Shown here: piece after piece, positions 34,249 to 45,207 of the stretch
How positions within the stretch are numbered: position 1 is the stretch's first letter
Layout of the letters: each line of letters opens with the position of its first letter
NCBI GenBank assembly: GCA_033807695.1
Contig: CM066306.1
Location: 1,612,001-1,676,000, forward strand
From: Daedaleopsis sinensis
Taxonomy: Eukaryota; Basidiomycota; Agaricomycetes; Polyporales; Polyporaceae
Length of the DNA: 64,000 bases
Reading direction: 5' to 3'
Program-made: the position numbers and the translations under genes
The notes under the pieces: model-generated
What the model saw: the letters and a program-made list of their open reading frames with translations, nothing else
Database searches by the model: none
What the model was told of the DNA's origin: nothing

Positions 34249-35571
34249 TCGTATCAATTAACTCCATACGACTTGAAGCTTGAAGCTTGAAGCTGAGACT
34301 CACTGCATTTAAAGCAGTTCCTGTATGCGCGGTTTTCACGCATTGACGACTCGGAGCATGACTCGATGATATCCGCGCGCCGGCGCGCAACTTACTGTAT
34401 TTCTACTAGTATCTGTCCTTTGGCTCTACCGTGCACTAGATGTGTCCTGTGTATTCGTCTTACCTCGGCAGTTTATTGGTGTTTTGTAAACGACTTATAA
34501 TCACGAGGCACACGTGTTGCGTCGAAACGCGTGACGTCAGTGGTGGCGCGCCTCTGTCATTTCGGTCGAAAGTCGACTTTGTACATTGGGTATTTGAGCG
34601 CTTGCAGTCTATATGTCTCTACTCCGAATCCCGATATGCTAACTCTCTACAGGGCTCTCGTGTGTCTCTCGTCGCCGAACTCGCGTGAAAGCCTTCAGAT
34701 AACTCATGGCCCACCATGCTGTCCTCCTGTTGCAGCCCCTATTACTAGCACTGCCAAGTGCCGGAGCAGAGTTGTATGCATATTGCTGGTGAGTGCTCTC
34801 CACTAGGTTACGTATCTACCGGGCTGAGCTTGAACGGAAGTATGTGTGTGTGGAGTATATCCGCAAGACATCGGAGGGAGGACGCCGGGCTGGGTGCCAC
34901 TGTGACGTTCCATGCTCCATCGCGCCCTCCGATGTCCGTCTTTCGTGTTTCATTTCACACAGCTGGGCTATCGTCATCGTTCACTCTGGCGACCGAACTG
35001 TGGGCCGGCCAGTGACTGTGGCCTACTGTGGCAAGCCCGACGCCGCGTCTGGTTGGCTGAATATACCAAGATAGGCCATGCAGCATCCAAAGCGGCACCG
35101 CCACAAGCCACCGCACGTTGCTATGCTACAGGCCTCCTCCTGAGGCAATTGATGTCTTGGACTTGGAGAAATGCACGTAAGGCTATGTTCCACTATGCCA
35201 TATACCGACTTGAAATCTAATCTCAAGTTACCCGCATAGCGTGACAAAAGCAAGACTCGGCCATCGTAGGCCATCGCAGTCTGCCATCGTAATGATGGAT
35301 AAGTATCCCAATCCAAGCCTATAGAGGCTTCGTTGTACAACTTGTGTCACACGCGTTCTTCTTCGAGACATCGACTCAGGCCCGGGATTGAATAGGATTG
35401 AATCTGTTGATCAAGCAAACCACGCCAAGCCTCGATTCAGCCTAGCGGCGGGCGCTCGTTTTCTGAACGGTAAAGTACCATATGCATCCAAGTCCACCGT
35501 GACCTCGCCCGCATCATCTCTTGCGCTCCCCCTCCCTCCTTCCCCCCCTCCCTCTCGTTGTTGACCTCACA
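34249..35571. other. intergenic between GH17 copies B and C
   Basis: 1.3 kb. It starts with three tandem CTTGAAG units (34272-34292) just after the stop of copy B. No coding stretch is recognisable; the end nearest copy C is C/T-rich. Confidence 0.4.
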
Positions 35572-37124
35572 ATGGTCCTCCTCGGCCACACGCTCCTTAC
35601 CTTGACCGTTCTTGCGTTGGGCTGCCTTGACTCCGTGCAGGGCAAACACGACCTCCACGCCCGTCACCACCGGGTCAAACGCGCCGCGTCCAGGTGCAAG
35701 AACGGACACCCAACCTCTTTGGCCCAGCCGACCACGACTATTGTCGCACCCGTCAAGAATGTGGCGACTACAACGCCCAACACCGGGGGCAGCTGCTTCC
35801 CTGCGCTGGGCTTCAAGATGCCGGACAACGTGCCCGACAGCCTGACTGGCTGGTGGTGCGACCCGTCCACGGAGTACGCGTTTGTCGGGTTCAGTTACGA
35901 GGTCTCCGCTTGTGAGTGACGACCGCTACCGCTACCGCGCTTGTGCTCGGCTGTACTCACCGGCTACCGCGTACCAGGCCAAGACTCGAACACGCTTAAG
36001 AGGGATTTTAAGAACATCCGGGACAAATTCGATGGTCGTTATGTTCGTATGTATGGGAGTTGCACACAGAGTGGATACTAGTGCGTACCGCATACCCAAA
36101 GCATGCGAGCAAGGTGCTTATGGTTTTAATCCAGTAACAAGGTTGTTGATGCTGCTTGGGAAGCCGGTATGTCATGCTACTCTCGAGGACTGATTCGGGA
36201 CTCATCTCTGTCGCGACAGGTCTCGGTGTCCACGCACTAATCTGGGTACGTAGCCTGCGAGGCATCCATGCCCAACGCGCCGTGCTTCCCCGTCCTAACC
36301 CCTTCCCAGTTCGGCTTCGACGGCGGGAGCGTCTGGAAGCAGCGCCGCGACGAGCTCTTCGACATCCTGCACTCGAACCCGCGCGCCAAGTTCGTCACGC
36401 GCGCGGTGCAGTTCGGCAGCGAGCCGCTCTTCGACGGCGTGCTCCCCCCGAGCACGCTCGCCGCGCAGATCCAGCAGGCCAAGGACGACCTCGCGTCCAT
36501 GGGCATCCCCGTCACCATCAGCGAGATGGCGTACGGGTTCCAGATGAACGGCGCCGCGGGCCTGCACTCGCTCATGGGCACGATCGACCAGATCAACGCG
36601 CACGTCCTGCCGTTCTTCGGGCAGTCCGCGAGCACGGGTGCGTCGCTTTCCCTCGCGCTGCGGCGTTCGCTGCGCTGCACTAGGATTACACTGACCGATG
36701 ATCGATGCGCGCCGTCCAGCGAGAGCGTCGTGGGGCGGCATCAAGAACGAGATCGATAACTTCTGGGTGAAGAACGCCAAGGGCAAGAAGATCTACCTCT
36801 CGCAGGTGCGTCCCCGTCCCCGCCCGCATACACCCACTTTCCCCGACGCTGACGCTGACGGGCTTGCGCGCGCAGAACGGGTGGCCGAGCAAGGTCAGCA
36901 ACGGCAGCATGCGGCCGAACAGCGGGGCCGCGCAGGCGAGCGTGCAGCAGGAGCAGGCGTACTTCGACATGCTCGACGGGCAGTGCGCGTTCTTCAAGGG
37001 CGTCGCGGGCGGCGGCGTCGCGTGGTTCGCGCACATCTACTCGGACGCGCAGGAGGACGGGTACGGGATCCTGGACGTGAACGGGCACGAGAAGTTCCCG
37101 TTCAAGCCGAAGACGCACTGCTGA
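35572..37124 (+). CDS. GH17-type secreted protein, copy C, nucleophile Glu replaced by Gln
   Basis: Exons 35572-35911, 35978-36080, 36135-36166, 36220-36245, 36310-36637, 36720-36805 and 36876-37124 give 387 residues. The signal peptide is MVLLGHTLLTLTVLALGCLD; a basic RHHRVKRAA site and a short Thr-rich spacer follow. Barrel motifs match copies A and B: TGWWCDPSTEYAFVGFSYEV, GSEPLFDGVLPP, ISEMAYGFQMNG, IDQINAHVLPFFGQ. At the predicted nucleophile the sequence reads IYLSQNGWPS: the last codon of exon 6 is CAG (36803-36805) where A and B have GAG. The acid/base Glu in GSE is retained. If the assignment is right, hydrolysis should be lost or greatly reduced while glucan binding could persist. 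Otherwise the gene is intact, so it is probably not a pseudogene. Confidence 0.9.
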
Positions 37125-39138
37125 TAGCCTGATGCGCGTGCGCGTGAGGGTATGGGTGCGCGGGGCACTGGCACTGGCACTGACAGTGCGGGCCCCGCAC
37201 GCAGTCTGAGTCCGCTTGAGTTTCTTTTCCTCCGTCTCGTTTCCCTTACTGTACTTTCACAGTCTTCACGATATCTCGAATCGCGCCGGCGCACGATACC
37301 CGTGCTTCTGTTACTGTACTTCGTACTGGTACTGTGTCTGTGGGTTGCACCCGGGCCCCGCTAGCCGTAGGCTCCTCCTCGTTCCTTTTCAACGTCTCTC
37401 TCTCTGTGCACAGTAGTAGTTTACATTGCAAATGTCAGCGGTAGTTGTAGTTAGTCGTCCGATCTTTTAGGCAGACCCTCATTTTTTGACCAGTTGTATG
37501 CTCGGCGCTTGGCCACTCGACTAGTACCGTGACGCGGTGGTCACTGGCGGTTCCAGAATCGAGGTTCGTCCTCCGAAGCTGGTAGGTGGACCGATAATAA
37601 AAGATCGACTATCATCTTTTCAGCATAGTCGGCAACGGAGACTAAGGTGGACCGTGGAGGCACCAAATCTCAACTGGCGACTCGGATTGGACAAGAAGAA
37701 GTTCAGTGGCGATCAATAATATTAATGCGATCCTTGGTACTACCAGTAGCGCGGTACTTCAAGGTAGAGCTCGATATCCCGAGCTATAGGCCTTCAGCTT
37801 CCGCCTCCAACTTGAACTGGCATTTGTTTTCACCGCGTGACGGTCGACGGTCGACCGACCTAGAGACCTGACACGGCCCTGCCAGCGACTACTAGCCAGT
37901 TCTCGAGAGTCGATCAACCGTTTTCACCGGGGGTAGCGGGGTACAGCGCGCTCCGATTCAGGGCGCGCCGACGACGATCGTCTGCGCTCCCTCCAGACTG
38001 ACAGGCTGAGGGCGCTGCCTGAGTAGCCGTCCACTCGGCCGATTCCCTCTCCCTCCGAAATGCAAATGCAATACGTCGAGGTCGAAACGACGTCTATATA
38101 CACCCGGGCGCGATGGCGCTTCTACTGGACCACATGCAATGGCCCTGCAAAGTAATACTGTAGTATTTCAGTCAGTACTCGTGTACGTACTCAGTCATGA
38201 TGCAGTACGAACCTTGACCAAGCTGCGCTGCGGCCTATTTTGAGCTGTGCAATGTGCAGTGGGCACTGGGCAGTGAGCACGGGTTATAATTATGGATATT
38301 CGGATTCGTAGAGCATGAGGTAGAGCGGCAGGAAGCCGGTTCTAACTGGCACTCCGGTCTCAGGCTGCCTCGCGCGACGCGAATCGGAACCTACCTGGGG
38401 GCCATGGCCGGTGCTGGTGCCGGTGGCTCACTGCAGGCTTTGCGCCAGGGTTTTCGTTGGCCCGCTGGGAACCCGAGGAGGTTGAAGGAAACGCAGGGTC
38501 CTGGCCACTCGTGACTAGTACCCGAGTACTCGCCATCCATTATCATCGGCTGTTGGACACGGTCGATGGGGATGCGGTACGCATGCCGCTGGAAGTCGAA
38601 CCGCCCGGACGCGATGAACTCGGACCATGCAGGAGATGTGATTCGTTGAGTACTAGAACCTTCATGTCCGAGTACTGGAGTTCTGGATGCTCGAACTTGC
38701 CTGGTAGAAAGGGAACATACGATTAACTGGACCTCATCTCTAGTACGACAAATCACCACCACGCACCTCTTAACACCTAGAGGCTGAAGGTTCGGTCGTG
38801 ATGAGTGAGGTTATTACTGCTGGCGCTGTTCACATCTTCATTGCCTTCTGCTTGGCATACGTTCGTTCTCCGTAGGCCCTGTGTTTCGAGTAGACGTTCA
38901 CGGTGGCAACCCGGCTATGAGTGACCGAACACACGATATGGCTGCGGCCAAGGTAACGCCCCTGTAGCTATGCATTGCAAATGTCCGATGATTAAGCAAG
39001 AGCGTACGTAAAGAAAGCATGGTATAGCTGCTGCGTGAATATAGTCCATCCAGTCCGTTCGGTGCTGAGTAATCGACATGACCCGACATCGGCGAAGCGT
39101 CCGGGCCTCATTTCAGAGCGTGGCTGCTGCGTTTAACT
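37125..39138. other. 2-kb intergenic region
   Basis: Downstream of copy C and downstream of the secreted orphan (-). A minus-strand open frame around 38762-38391 lacks an ATG start and family features. Nothing else supportable. Confidence 0.4.
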
Positions 39139-40178
39139 TTAAGCAAGGAGCGCAAACGCGGAGGTGACCGCGAGGAGGGAGGTGGCGATGAGGCCCACCA
39201 GTGGCGCCGCGGAGAAGCTTGGGGCAGCGCCGTTGGGTGTGACGGTCGTGGACGAACCGGCGTCACTCGCGAGCTGCGTGACGGTCGCGGGCTGTGCGCC
39301 GTCTGCGGACGAGCACAAGGAGAGACGTTCAGCCGAGGGTCGCGTGCGGCTGCGGACAACACAGAAATAGACGCACCGACAAACGAAGCACCGCACGTGG
39401 TGGAGACATCCTGCTTGATGCTGTCTGGGATGAGGTCGCCGAACGAGCTCTTGACGATGAGGTTGTACTGCGCCTTCGAGCAGTCGGTGCACGTCGTGTT
39501 GGCGGAGACGTTCGGGATCGTGCCGGCAGAGAGGAAAGCGGAGGCAATGGACTCAATGTTGGCTACGGAGAGCGTGCCGGTGGACGCCTGGATGTTCGTC
39601 AGAGTCTCGGTGATGCAGAGGGTGTTGCTGCTCTTCGTGCTACGCGCGTGCGATTGCAGTTGAGCGATAAACGTAGGAATCAGCGGCGACTGGGACTCAC
39701 TCGGCGACGCAGGCAACTTGGCGCACGGTCGGATATGCGGTCTGCACGAGCGTCGTGAGCTGGCCCGCATCAATGTTGGCGAGACCGAGGGAGGCGAGGT
39801 CAGAGGAGCATCCCGCCGTCACGTTCTGGACGACCGCTGCGAGAGCGTCATTTGAGCAGATGGCCTTGCTGCACAGGCCCTTGAGCCATGTGTCGATCGA
39901 GGGGATCACAGAAGAATCGGAGGAGCCTGAAGACGACACGACAAGACCGACGAGGCTCTGTGCGTTGAGGCAGGAGGCATCGGGGGAAGCAACGATGTTC
40001 CCAAGAGCGGTCTGACACGTAGAGGAGAGGGTAAGGCTGCAGGGCGGAGAAGAGTGAGCGTTATTGAGCGTGGCAGACGTGGGTAGTGCGTAACTACTCA
40101 CTCCTGAGCAGAGGTGCCAGCCAGCTGGAGCCCAACAACGGTGACGGCGACGAGGGCGAGCTTGTTAAAGGCGGTCAT
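39139..40178 (-). CDS. secreted, GPI-type cysteine-containing orphan
   Basis: Exons 40178-40102, 40036-39701, 39639-39377 and 39302-39139 give 279 residues. The N-terminus (MTAFNKLALVAVTVVGLQLA) is a signal peptide cleaved near GTSAQ. Two domain-like blocks follow, each with Cys residues: TCQTALGNIVASPDASCLNA through LKGLCSKAICSNDALAAVV, and NTLCITETLTNIQASTG through NTTCTDCSKAQYNLIVKSS. Their similar layout suggests an internal duplication. The C-terminus is Ser/Thr-rich and ends in a hydrophobic tail (PLVGLIATSLLAVTSAFALL), fitting a GPI anchor. No enzymatic motif is visible. Introns are 65, 61 and 74 nt. The gene prediction is firm; the function is unknown. Confidence 0.83.
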
Positions 40179-42772
40179 GTCGGGGACGGAAGGGATGGTG
40201 GGAGGAGAAAGAAAAGAAAGGTGCAGCCGGCTGCGGAGGTGAGAGCGTTTTGTAAGAGAGAGGAGCCCTGACCACGATCGTCCTCCGCAATTCAAGTGAG
40301 CACAGGCCCCAGTCGACAGCCGCCCGCGCATGCCCATATCGGGGAACACATCACCCGGCTTCCGGTGCCGTGCGCAGTTGCGGTGTAACCAACCCGCTCC
40401 TCTCCCCGCGTCGCACACCCTCGGCCTCCTCCCCCTTGTCTCTCAATTGTCGTCATATATTATTCTCACCTCTCTCGGAAACTGGTGAGCGCCGACATAA
40501 CAGTATCGCTATCTGGTTTCTGAGAAACATCATCTCATGACCACCGTTCTTTGGCTCAAGATCCCGCCGCGTTTGCCGCGCAAGAGTGCGCAAGTCCGGC
40601 GGCGGATGAGCAAGAATGAACACGATCATTCAATACACACCGTTCTATCTAGTGATCGTATCTAAGTATCCTATTCATCGAGTCACTGCTCGTTCTCGCC
40701 GAGATACAAGCCAGCGGTATCTCAGGAAGAATAAACGGCGCAGCTCAGACGCCACGTCGAAAGCCTCCCAAGCCCACCTGACACACAGGGCAGGGGTATC
40801 GTCACCCAAATGGTGGATTCCTACAGAATGCGAAACTTTATTGACTCCATATCGTCGAAATCGTCGAGTACTCTTCTCATGACACCAGTGCGTTCGTCAT
40901 CATCTTGTGGCTAGGCTTTGATCCTGACTACTGATTATTCTCCTTCATCACACATTTTTTGCATCCGCTATTTCGCGGATTGTGCAATTAGCTCTCCCTA
41001 GACGCTACAGACACATTATTTGAGTTCTATGTCATGGGAGTGCCCTTCTCAGCCCGCACTCCGTCCAACATGATGATGAGTACAGCCGAGCGAGAGCACC
41101 TTCGGACACTGTTTCAATCGGAATCATCAGCTGGACCTTGGACAAAGCGCTCTACAGGACGTATCGAGCCGATACGGCGCTAGCTTAGGCGTGTGAAGCA
41201 TAGAGCTCACTGTCAGCACAAGAAGAGCATGCTGCCAACACTCGCAGCCCTGTGCAGCGCACCCCTCGGGGACGGGTCTTTCCAAGTTCACGTCAGCACA
41301 ACAACGTTACCTCTCGGGTATACGTACTATGTTCACATATGCTCAGGTGCGTGCTGGTAGTGTCCTGGCGCGTGCTATACATATATTTATGAGAGAAAAT
41401 GTGACCTTCAAACTTTTCGATTCTCTTCTGCCCACTCACTATCTCTGCCAGCTGCCAAAGCGCCCTTTGGTACGTATTCAACGCTGCAGACAGGAACATC
41501 TACCACTGCTGGATCTCGCAACGACCGTGCATCTGACCCATAGTTCACGTGTGTTCTCAGGGGGTCCCTTCTCTTCGCTTCGAGGTTACACTTGCACATC
41601 GAGTTGACATCGCACTGTTGTCCATCGATGAATGACCGAGCCCGTTCCTGCGTGTTGGTCTCAGTTTGCCGTGCGGGGAATCGCTGGTATGTGTATTTTG
41701 ACTGATGTCTGATTGAACCGTTGAACTAAGGGATTCCTAATGCTCAGAAATGCTGTACTGCATCTAGGGTGGTGTCCTGACTTCCCGAGGGACTATCCAC
41801 AGTACACACGAAGTGTCATATCACATCTTCTCAGACAAAGCACCCGTGACATCGCCCATTCTGCCAGGTGCTCTACCGTGCCCCGAGTCGGTGCTTCATG
41901 AGCAGCGGTTGCGTCAACCAGTCCCTACGGTCTCATGTCTAAATGCCGGTACAGTTCGGGCGTCTTGACGCGACACATTACACGCGGACAACTTCCTTCT
42001 ATGAAGGCGCCTCCGGACCCCTTATAAATCATCTTCATCCACTACATCGAGCGGCAGGCCAGCACGCACGCCCAGAAGAAAACGAGAACGTATATGGAAC
42101 GCCGTGAGTATAGACTCTTTCGGGATGTTGTCCACTGTACCACATGTTATCACGTTCCGATGGTCCACAGGCTGGATTGTACCCGCATCCCGGGGACCTA
42201 CGCAAAACACGGTGTGCAAGATACAATGACCCCATATCTCGAATCGAGTCTCGAATCTCCACAGGAAGGGTGCCCGCATTATCTCCAAGGGTGCATCTCG
42301 CCTGAGCGGTTTTGTGGCTAGACCGCTGTATCTCGCCGCTCGCGGTATGAACATCCAGTGTATAAACGCAGATGACACGCACCGATAGGGTGATGAACCA
42401 GGCACATCCATCCGAGCAGATCTGAACGGATGTCAATAACCCAACGTGCCCTATCCGTAACCTATCATTAACTACACATTGGTAATTGACGTGCAGAGAC
42501 AGGTCGATGGAAGAAGACCGGACGGCTAAGGAATCTTTATTGGCTACAAAAGTCATCTACTACCGTGACTTGGGTTGGCAGGCACCCCGATCGGACGGCA
42601 GCGCTGCGCCCGAAAACACATTCAAACTTTGCGCTGGTACACGATGGCGATACAATCCAGTGTGTATCTCTTCTTTTGCACGCTCCGGCGGCTTCAAAAT
42701 TTCCCATCTCATGGCGTCAGAAGTGCAAGTACAAAGCAGTATCAACCAGGTTTACCCCCAGTCGGCCATCGT
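40179..42772. other. 2.6-kb region without a recognisable gene
   Basis: Upstream of the secreted orphan and downstream of the orphan at 42773. A minus-strand ATG frame of 173 codons (42556-42035) exists, but its sequence resembles no family I know and has no supporting splice pattern. No RNA genes or repeats seen. Confidence 0.4.
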
Positions 42773-43524
42773 CTAGCCGCCAAACTGCTGATCCAGCTTC
42801 CAGTACCGTATGCTCGCGAGTCCACGTTCGTACGGGAAGTCCTCGCTCAGTGCATGCATCGCCTGGCACTTCTCCAAGGCGGCGAGCAGTGCGTTCCGCG
42901 CCCCTTGCGACTCTTCGTCGTACTTAATCCGCCCAGCTCCCAGCTCCTGCTGCGCACTGACAATCGCCTGCACGATATCCGCATCGACCTCCGCCAGTTG
43001 CAGCTCAAAGTCGCTATCCGCCTCACAATGCATGCCCGTCGTCCCCACGACGACCGCGGTGAGGATGTCCATGCCTGCGAAGCCCATGCCCAAGCCGTAC
43101 ACAGCCCTCGCTCGGTGGAGGACGGCGTCGAGCTTCGCTGAGCGCTTCCGGTGCTTGCTGCCGTTCGCCGGCTCGTCGAGGAGTGCACCCGGGTCGGGAA
43201 TCCTGGTGGCGTTGGTCTTGACGAGGCGCACTCGTGCCGCCTCGTGGAACGTCACAGCGACGGACGCGGGCGAGGTGCTGAGCACGTCACGGATGATGGC
43301 CTGCAGACTGTGGCGGGCCGTCAGTACACCCGGACCCGCGACGATGCGCATGTGGAGGGCGGGGCGGCGGGGCTCACTCGTTGAGGGTCACGTTCAAGAT
43401 GAAGGTGTCGGCCATGAGATTGCTGCAGGCAGCGTCAGCACGGCGGACTTGGATGAGCACAGGTCACTGACACATGGAGTAGAGCGGGGCCCTTGGAGGC
43501 TTGGGAATCTTCAGCGGCGGGCAT
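42773..43524 (-). CDS. uncharacterised 210-residue protein
   Basis: Exons 43524-43472, 43422-43378 and 43307-42773 give 210 residues. Introns are 49 and 70 nt GT-AG. The joins make a continuous start MPAAEDSQASKGPALLHVNL and MADTFILNVTLNDLQAIIRD. The rest is mostly helical, with Ala- and Glu-rich stretches (HCEADSDFELQLAEVDADIV, ARNALLAALEKCQAMH), a Lys/Arg patch (KHRKRSAKLD) and a Gly-rich hydrophobic patch (VYGLGMGFAGMDILTAVVVG) that might be a buried helix or membrane-contacting segment. I recognise no domain. Coding bias and clean splicing support a real gene. Confidence 0.72.
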
Positions 43525-45207
43525 GGGGACTATGTGTTAATGTGGTAGGTGAGATGCGGTGGCGACGGGATATGGGATTCGGATAATTGCTGATGCTTTA
43601 TCTTTCCATGCAGCGTCGACCTTATAGGAGATCCGGGGATCAAACATTCGCCGGGGGCACAAGGCAAGAGGATCGTTGGGACCGGCTTACTGCATAGGCG
43701 ACTCGTTCGGTGCATCCTTTAGGGAATCTGAGCATGCATCGGTACCTTTTTCAAGCGCTAACACGCTCGGGCTGTATGTAGGTCGGCGACATCCATCCGG
43801 GTGACGAACGACTGGTGTTTCATTTCTTCTTGGGGCGCATCGTCGCCCTGAGCTTCACCCGGCTTGGGGCGGCGTACGTCCACCTACCCAGACCTACCCT
43901 AAACCAGACCTCAAAGCGCAGCGCACTGTCGGAACCTAGAGCTCCGGCGGTGGGGACATGAGTCGGCTATTGTTTATGGCAACATAGAGAATCACATATC
44001 TCCATGCAGCTCTTGACCATATGCTCCCGCTCGCGTAAGTGCTCCCGCTGCGTGATTGCTGATATACACTCTACTGCATTCAGGTATGCGGACCGGATAT
44101 TGAGGCTCAGAGAGCCCAAACGCGTCGAGGCATGCAGGCAGTGGACGGATGGCGGCGTACTGGGCAACCGAGACAGAGACAAGCACGCTCCAGACATCTG
44201 CGACCCTGCAAAACGAAGGAGGGACGTGAAAATACTAGGCAACAATTGGCCCTGTGATGCGCCACCGTTCTCACTGGGCGAGTTGATGCGTGCCCGCCGT
44301 TGTGTTCCAGGTAATTTGTTAAGTTGCCGGAGACCTAGGATGGTTCCGGCTGACTCCTTTCGAAAACAATTGTCAATCCACGGCGGCAGATCTACGCGAT
44401 CACCCTATGCGGCAGGTTAGTACGTGTAGGGTCTGTATGGGGTCGGAAATAGTGCAATCCGAGCAATAGATGATCTCTGGAGTCCATCGGATAGGAGTGG
44501 AACGGAGTCTGAGAGGTATGATGGATTGAACTAGAAGGAAGGTAATTGTGGTAATGACCACCGCCTTGTGTTATTCTCCGATCAGACGGAGAAATGGATA
44601 CGTATGCAGCAGCCGCCAGAGTACACACAAGGAATAGCTCTTGTCCAGCGCAGCACAGAGGAGAGGCGAATCGTGTGATTGACTGACTCGCCGGAGTGTC
44701 AATCTTACGTGACAGGCAAATATGTCACACATGGTGCCATAGTGGGAGGCGATGCAGGGCGTGACAAGACCCTTGTCACTCACCGCCAGCTCATTCTCCG
44801 CACCGCCGGTCGTGCGACTCGTATCCGTCTAATTCGCACTGGCAGTGGTGGCCTGTGCACCGTCTGTTGCCTGGCTTCCATGACTGCTGAATCACCCCAC
44901 CGCCGCCACCAGAAAGTAGTGCAGGGCTCTGTCCTTGCCCTGCCTTCCGTTGCTCCAACATGGCAGATACCGAGATGCATCACGTACTGGCAATGAGCGT
45001 CCGTGTGGGCCTACTGATTCCGGATGTGCGTATCAGATTACAGGCATACCCCGGTGAGTATTTAGAAGTCCGTGCTCCTTCCGGTCGTTCCCTGCTTTCT
45101 TCGGGGCGACTACTTGCTCGCTATTAGGAGGCGACCGAGTGCTATATATTGTGCTCCATCTGCACACTGACCGCCCACACTTAACCTCCCCGACACCGTA
45201 GATCACG
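43525..45207. promoter_or_regulatory. divergent intergenic region with TATA box before the second AKR
   Basis: 1.7 kb between the divergent starts at 43524 (-) and 45208 (+). CTATATATTG at about 45142-45151 is a good TATA box 60 bp before ATG 45208. No coding stretch seen. Confidence 0.45.

Noticed and set aside
38391..38762. 123-codon minus-strand frame
   Set aside because: Begins with a non-ATG codon; no motif; sits in an intergenic gap without splice support.
42035..42556. 173-codon minus-strand ATG frame
   Set aside because: No family resemblance, no signal peptide or domain, and no flanking splice structure; likely chance.
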